The translations under genes and the position numbers were made by a program. DNA of 6,942 bases from the NCBI GenBank assembly GCA_041481485.1, contig JBGPBY010000399.1, forward strand, positions 1 through 6,942. Reading direction: 5' to 3'. Position 1 is the first letter of the stretch. Every line of letters starts with the position of its first letter. The notes beneath the pieces were generated by a model. The model was not told the origin of the DNA and made no database searches. It saw only the letters and a program-made list of their open reading frames with translations. Shown in pieces: positions 4,965 to 6,942 of the stretch. Source of the DNA: JBGPBY01 sp041481485. Its GTDB lineage: Bacteria; Acidobacteriota; Terriglobia; 20CM-2-55-15.

Positions 4965-6621
4965 AGACCTTTCGGTCTACCAGCCTGCATTTTCGCCGGG
5001 ACACTGGTCCGGCGAGGATTTGCGCTATCTGGAAGCCTTCGCCAGTAATCCGAACGGAATCGTTTCGGTTCTGCGAAACCTTCCGCCGGAAATCACAGGC
5101 GCTCTCTGTTCTCGTGCCAGCCGTGCGGCTGGATCGTTGTTCGACGTATTGCTGAGGGAATACATCTATCCCATCGTTCGGGGCGACGATGCAGTGTTGT
5201 CACAGGAACTGGAAGATACGGTGGCTTTCCTCAAGGATCACGGGTTCCGAAACATTCTGAACAACCAGCGTGCTCAGGCCTTCTACTCGAAATGGCTGTC
5301 GCAATACGGAGATGACTCCATCGCTCAGATTACGGGAACTCACGTCATCGTCTGGGGAATCTCGCAGGTGGCGATGAAATTCATCGAGGATCAGCGTGTC
5401 GGTCTGGAGCCCATAGAGAAGTCGACGCGCTACGTGAATTTTGGCGGCAAGGTCAACGGTCAGTACTTGTATTACACGCCCGGACCCGACTTGCAGCGCC
5501 TCGGATTGCTTGATGAATACCGCAACACGATGGATCGCCTGTTCGACACATATGCTGCGCTGCTCGATCCATTGCAGGCATGGCTCCGGAATAACTTTGA
5601 TGAAAAAGATTCGATTCTGGAAAAGAAGGCCTTTGACACGCTTCGCGGCCTGCTTCCCATGGCGACCCTGGGGCAAGTAGCATTTCGAGGCAATGCGCAG
5701 GCATTTGAGTATCTGATTAACCGGAGTGCGAAGAACTCTCTGGGCGAATTGCGATGGTTTGGCTGGGCATTGAAGGAAGAACTCGACACGGAAATCCCGT
5801 CACTCCTTCTGCGCGTCGCGGATGAAAAGTCCCAGGATTACCAGTCCTATCTGAGCCGGCGGCACGATGGAGTGCGTCGATTCCTAGGTGCGACAGAAAC
5901 ATACCCGGCATCTCGCCCGGAAGTTCGTCTTGTCGAAGCGGACCCGGAATCGGAAATAAAAATACTCACCGGCATCATTTTTCAGCAGACCCATGGGAGC
6001 TGGGATCAGGCCATGGCGAGAGCCCGCGGTCTGACCGAGGACCAGAAACGTGAGCTGTTCCGGCAGTACATGCCGAATCGCAAAGGCCGCTGGTACAAAG
6101 CCGGACGTGCGTTCGAGAATGCATATCTCCGGTTCGAAATTGTGATGGATATTGGTTCTTACCGCGATCTGCATCGGCATCGCATGATGACCCAGGAGCG
6201 TCAGACCTTTTCGGCTCACCACGGATTTACGGTCCCGATGGAAGTCGAGCAGGCCGGGCTGGCGTCAGGATTCACCGAGGCCGTCGAGCGCGCAGGAAAC
6301 CTCTTCCGCAGAATCGAGCCGCAAGACCGCGACCTCGCGCAATATGCCGTGCCTCTTGCGAACCGTGTACGTTTCTATCAGTGGCAAAATTTCCGCCAGC
6401 TGTTCTGGGAAACGGAACTCCGCACCATCTCGCAGGGGCATCCGGACTATCGATACATCGAACAGGAAAAATACCGCCTCATCCGGGAGCGCTTCCCACT
6501 GATTGCGGAACTGATGCTGGTCGACATGAACGACTATGCCATCGCCCGGCGCGGAACCGAGGAACGTATTGAGGAGAAGGAGAGACGGATTCTGGAGGGG
6601 CTGAAGAAAAGACCGGAATAG
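4957..6621 (+). CDS. Tandem ThyX-like protein (flavin-dependent thymidylate synthase family, two degenerate copies)
   Basis: This 554-aa protein contains two successive ThyX-like regions. True ThyX enzymes are about 220-250 aa and methylate dUMP to dTMP using FAD, NADPH and methylenetetrahydrofolate. Copy 1 (about 45-290) has YGDDSIAQ (117-124), QRV at 146-148 in place of the signature RHR, a preserved E154 and S156-T-R158-Y159, and a C-terminal block with LLPMATLGQ, N246 and ELR (264-266). Copy 2 (about 330-540) has FEN (386-388), an intact R407-H408-R409, then TQERQTFSA in place of the S-x-R-Y part, and a C-terminal block with N478, R480 and ELR (487-489). The fold assignment is strong; catalysis is doubtful because neither copy has a full signature. 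Proteins of this two-part kind are usually annotated 'FAD-dependent thymidylate synthase' by homology. The ATG at 4957 has GGGGA only 3 nt upstream, which is tight. No thyA or folate gene is nearby. I give no gene symbol because thyX may mislead. Confidence 0.85.
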   Translation: MTEDLSVYQPAFSPGHWSGEDLRYLEAFASNPNGIVSVLRNLPPEITGALCSRASRAAGSLFDVLLREYIYPIVRGDDAVLSQELEDTVAFLKDHGFRNILNNQRAQAFYSKWLSQYGDDSIAQITGTHVIVWGISQVAMKFIEDQRVGLEPIEKSTRYVNFGGKVNGQYLYYTPGPDLQRLGLLDEYRNTMDRLFDTYAALLDPLQAWLRNNFDEKDSILEKKAFDTLRGLLPMATLGQVAFRGNAQAFEYLINRSAKNSLGELRWFGWALKEELDTEIPSLLLRVADEKSQDYQSYLSRRHDGVRRFLGATETYPASRPEVRLVEADPESEIKILTGIIFQQTHGSWDQAMARARGLTEDQKRELFRQYMPNRKGRWYKAGRAFENAYLRFEIVMDIGSYRDLHRHRMMTQERQTFSAHHGFTVPMEVEQAGLASGFTEAVERAGNLFRRIEPQDRDLAQYAVPLANRVRFYQWQNFRQLFWETELRTISQGHPDYRYIEQEKYRLIRERFPLIAELMLVDMNDYAIARRGTEERIEEKERRILEGLKKRPE

Positions 6622-6677
6622 TCTTCAGTTCCAGCTGATTTAGCGCCGGTTTCTAGCCGACAGCGGACCGCATGGCG

Positions 6678-6704
6678 AGCCGCGCTCTCAGCCGCGTTAG
6701 CGGC
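6678..6704. repeat. AGCCGCG direct repeat running into a GC-rich hairpin
   Basis: AGCCGCG occurs at 6678-6684 and 6690-6696, a 12-bp step. The second copy begins the hairpin GCCGC-GTTA-GCGGC (6691-6704: 5-bp stem, 4-nt loop). Its position about 70 bp after the ThyX-like stop would suit a transcript-end structure or a REP-like intergenic repeat. The window has no second copy to test the latter. Confidence 0.35.
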
Positions 6705-6811
6705 GGCAGGTCCCTTAGGGCTTGCGCAAAAATAACTTGGCAGTATCTGTTCGGCATTAGAGTGAGGATCTGACCAATGTTCAATTCCCGATGCTCAATT
6801 CTCATCCGAAG

Positions 6812-6817
6812 TGGAAG
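6812..6817 (+). promoter_or_regulatory. Ribosome binding site for the four-helix-bundle gene
   Basis: TGGAAG ends 5 nt before ATG 6823. The internal ATG at 6841 has only pyrimidine-rich sequence (cgtttcgccg) before it, so this site selects 6823. Confidence 0.45.
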
Positions 6818-6822
6818 CCGGA

Positions 6823-6942
6823 ATGCCAATCGTTTCGCCGATGCAGGATAAGATCGCACTATCGGACCACTTCGAGGAACGACTCATTGAATTCGCAGCA
6901 AGAATAATTCGTCTGGCAGGCAAACTGCCCCGGAACTTCCAG
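6823..6942 (+). CDS. Four-helix-bundle protein (S23 / Avd-like family), N-terminal part, cut by window edge
   Basis: Forty codons are open to the window end with no stop. After a short lead (MPIVSPMQDK) the segment LSDHFEERLIEFAARIIRLA forms an amphipathic helix, followed by GKLPRNFQ. This matches the start of the bacterial four-helix-bundle family first noted as the 23S rRNA intervening-sequence protein S23. Its members usually run to about 120 aa with a GRHIAGQLLRSGTSPAANY-like block just after this point, which would lie outside the window. The same fold includes Avd, an accessory protein of diversity-generating retroelements, but most copies are solitary and of unknown role. The frame is closed by a TGA at 6763. 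ATG 6823 has a Shine-Dalgarno-like TGGAAG; ATG 6841 is the alternative. I rate the family call as likely but based on one helix. Confidence 0.65.
   Translation, partial: MPIVSPMQDKIALSDHFEERLIEFAARIIRLAGKLPRNFQ

Larger units (their letters stand above)
6622..6822. other. Intergenic region after the ThyX-like gene
   Basis: These 201 bp hold no supported gene. A minus-strand frame here is Arg/Leu-rich with no domain and is best read as noise. The region holds a GC-rich hairpin at 6691-6704, an 8-bp palindrome TTGCGCAA at 6722-6729, and a short CCC-TTA-GGG at 6712-6720. No T-tract follows the hairpin, so a factor-independent terminator is not clear. Confidence 0.5.

Noticed and set aside
5200..5676. 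Minus-strand frame of 158 codons within the ThyX-like gene
   Set aside because: It is opposite to a well-supported coding sequence, has no ribosome site that I can see and no recognisable motif.
6653..6859. Minus-strand frame of 68 codons after the ThyX-like gene
   Set aside because: It is Arg/Leu-rich, spans the GC-rich hairpin, and overlaps the start of the four-helix-bundle gene, which has better support.
1..6942. CRISPR array, transposon ends, tRNA or rRNA
   Set aside because: I saw no regularly spaced repeats, transposase-like frame, terminal inverted repeats or RNA-gene sequence in the window.

Overview
The window looks like bacterial chromosome from an Acidobacteriota member, most likely of the Bryobacterales/Solibacter type. 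The main reason is the 3.3-kb gene on the minus strand. It encodes an Oar-like TonB-dependent receptor with an N-terminal carboxypeptidase-regulatory-like domain and a C-terminus typical of the very large acidobacterial receptor paralogue family. The tandem ThyX-like protein and the four-helix-bundle protein at the right edge fit that setting but do not prove it. The taxonomic call is inference from gene families, not from a marker gene.

Layout from left to right. (1) 1-279, plus: the 3' end of an unrecognised gene cut by the window edge. (2) 294-3635, minus: the outer-membrane receptor, convergent with gene 1 and only 14 bp from it. (3) 3636-4040: a 405-bp divergent intergenic region. It holds a good sigma70-type promoter for the receptor, a second CTTGACA box 22 bp further upstream, an approximately 200-nt untranslated leader with small stem-loops, and a 7-bp dyad nearer the plus-strand gene. 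(4) 4041-4667, plus: a stand-alone DEDDy 3'-5' exonuclease domain protein. (5) 4658-4906 (possibly to 4948), minus: a small protein with two predicted membrane helices, overlapping the exonuclease end by 10 bp and head-to-head with gene 6. (6) 4957-6621, plus: a 554-aa protein made of two ThyX-like halves. (7) 6622-6822: non-coding, with a GC-rich hairpin. (8) 6823 to the window end, plus: the start of a four-helix-bundle (S23/Avd-like) protein.

The genes do not form one obvious pathway. The exonuclease and the ThyX-like protein lie on the same strand and both suggest nucleotide or DNA metabolism, but a minus-strand gene separates them, so a shared operon is not shown. The receptor is an independent surface-uptake or adhesion unit with its own promoter. 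There is no CRISPR array, transposase, rRNA or tRNA that I can support. The most interesting items are the ThyX-like protein, whose two halves keep complementary parts of the ThyX signature, and the structured receptor leader.
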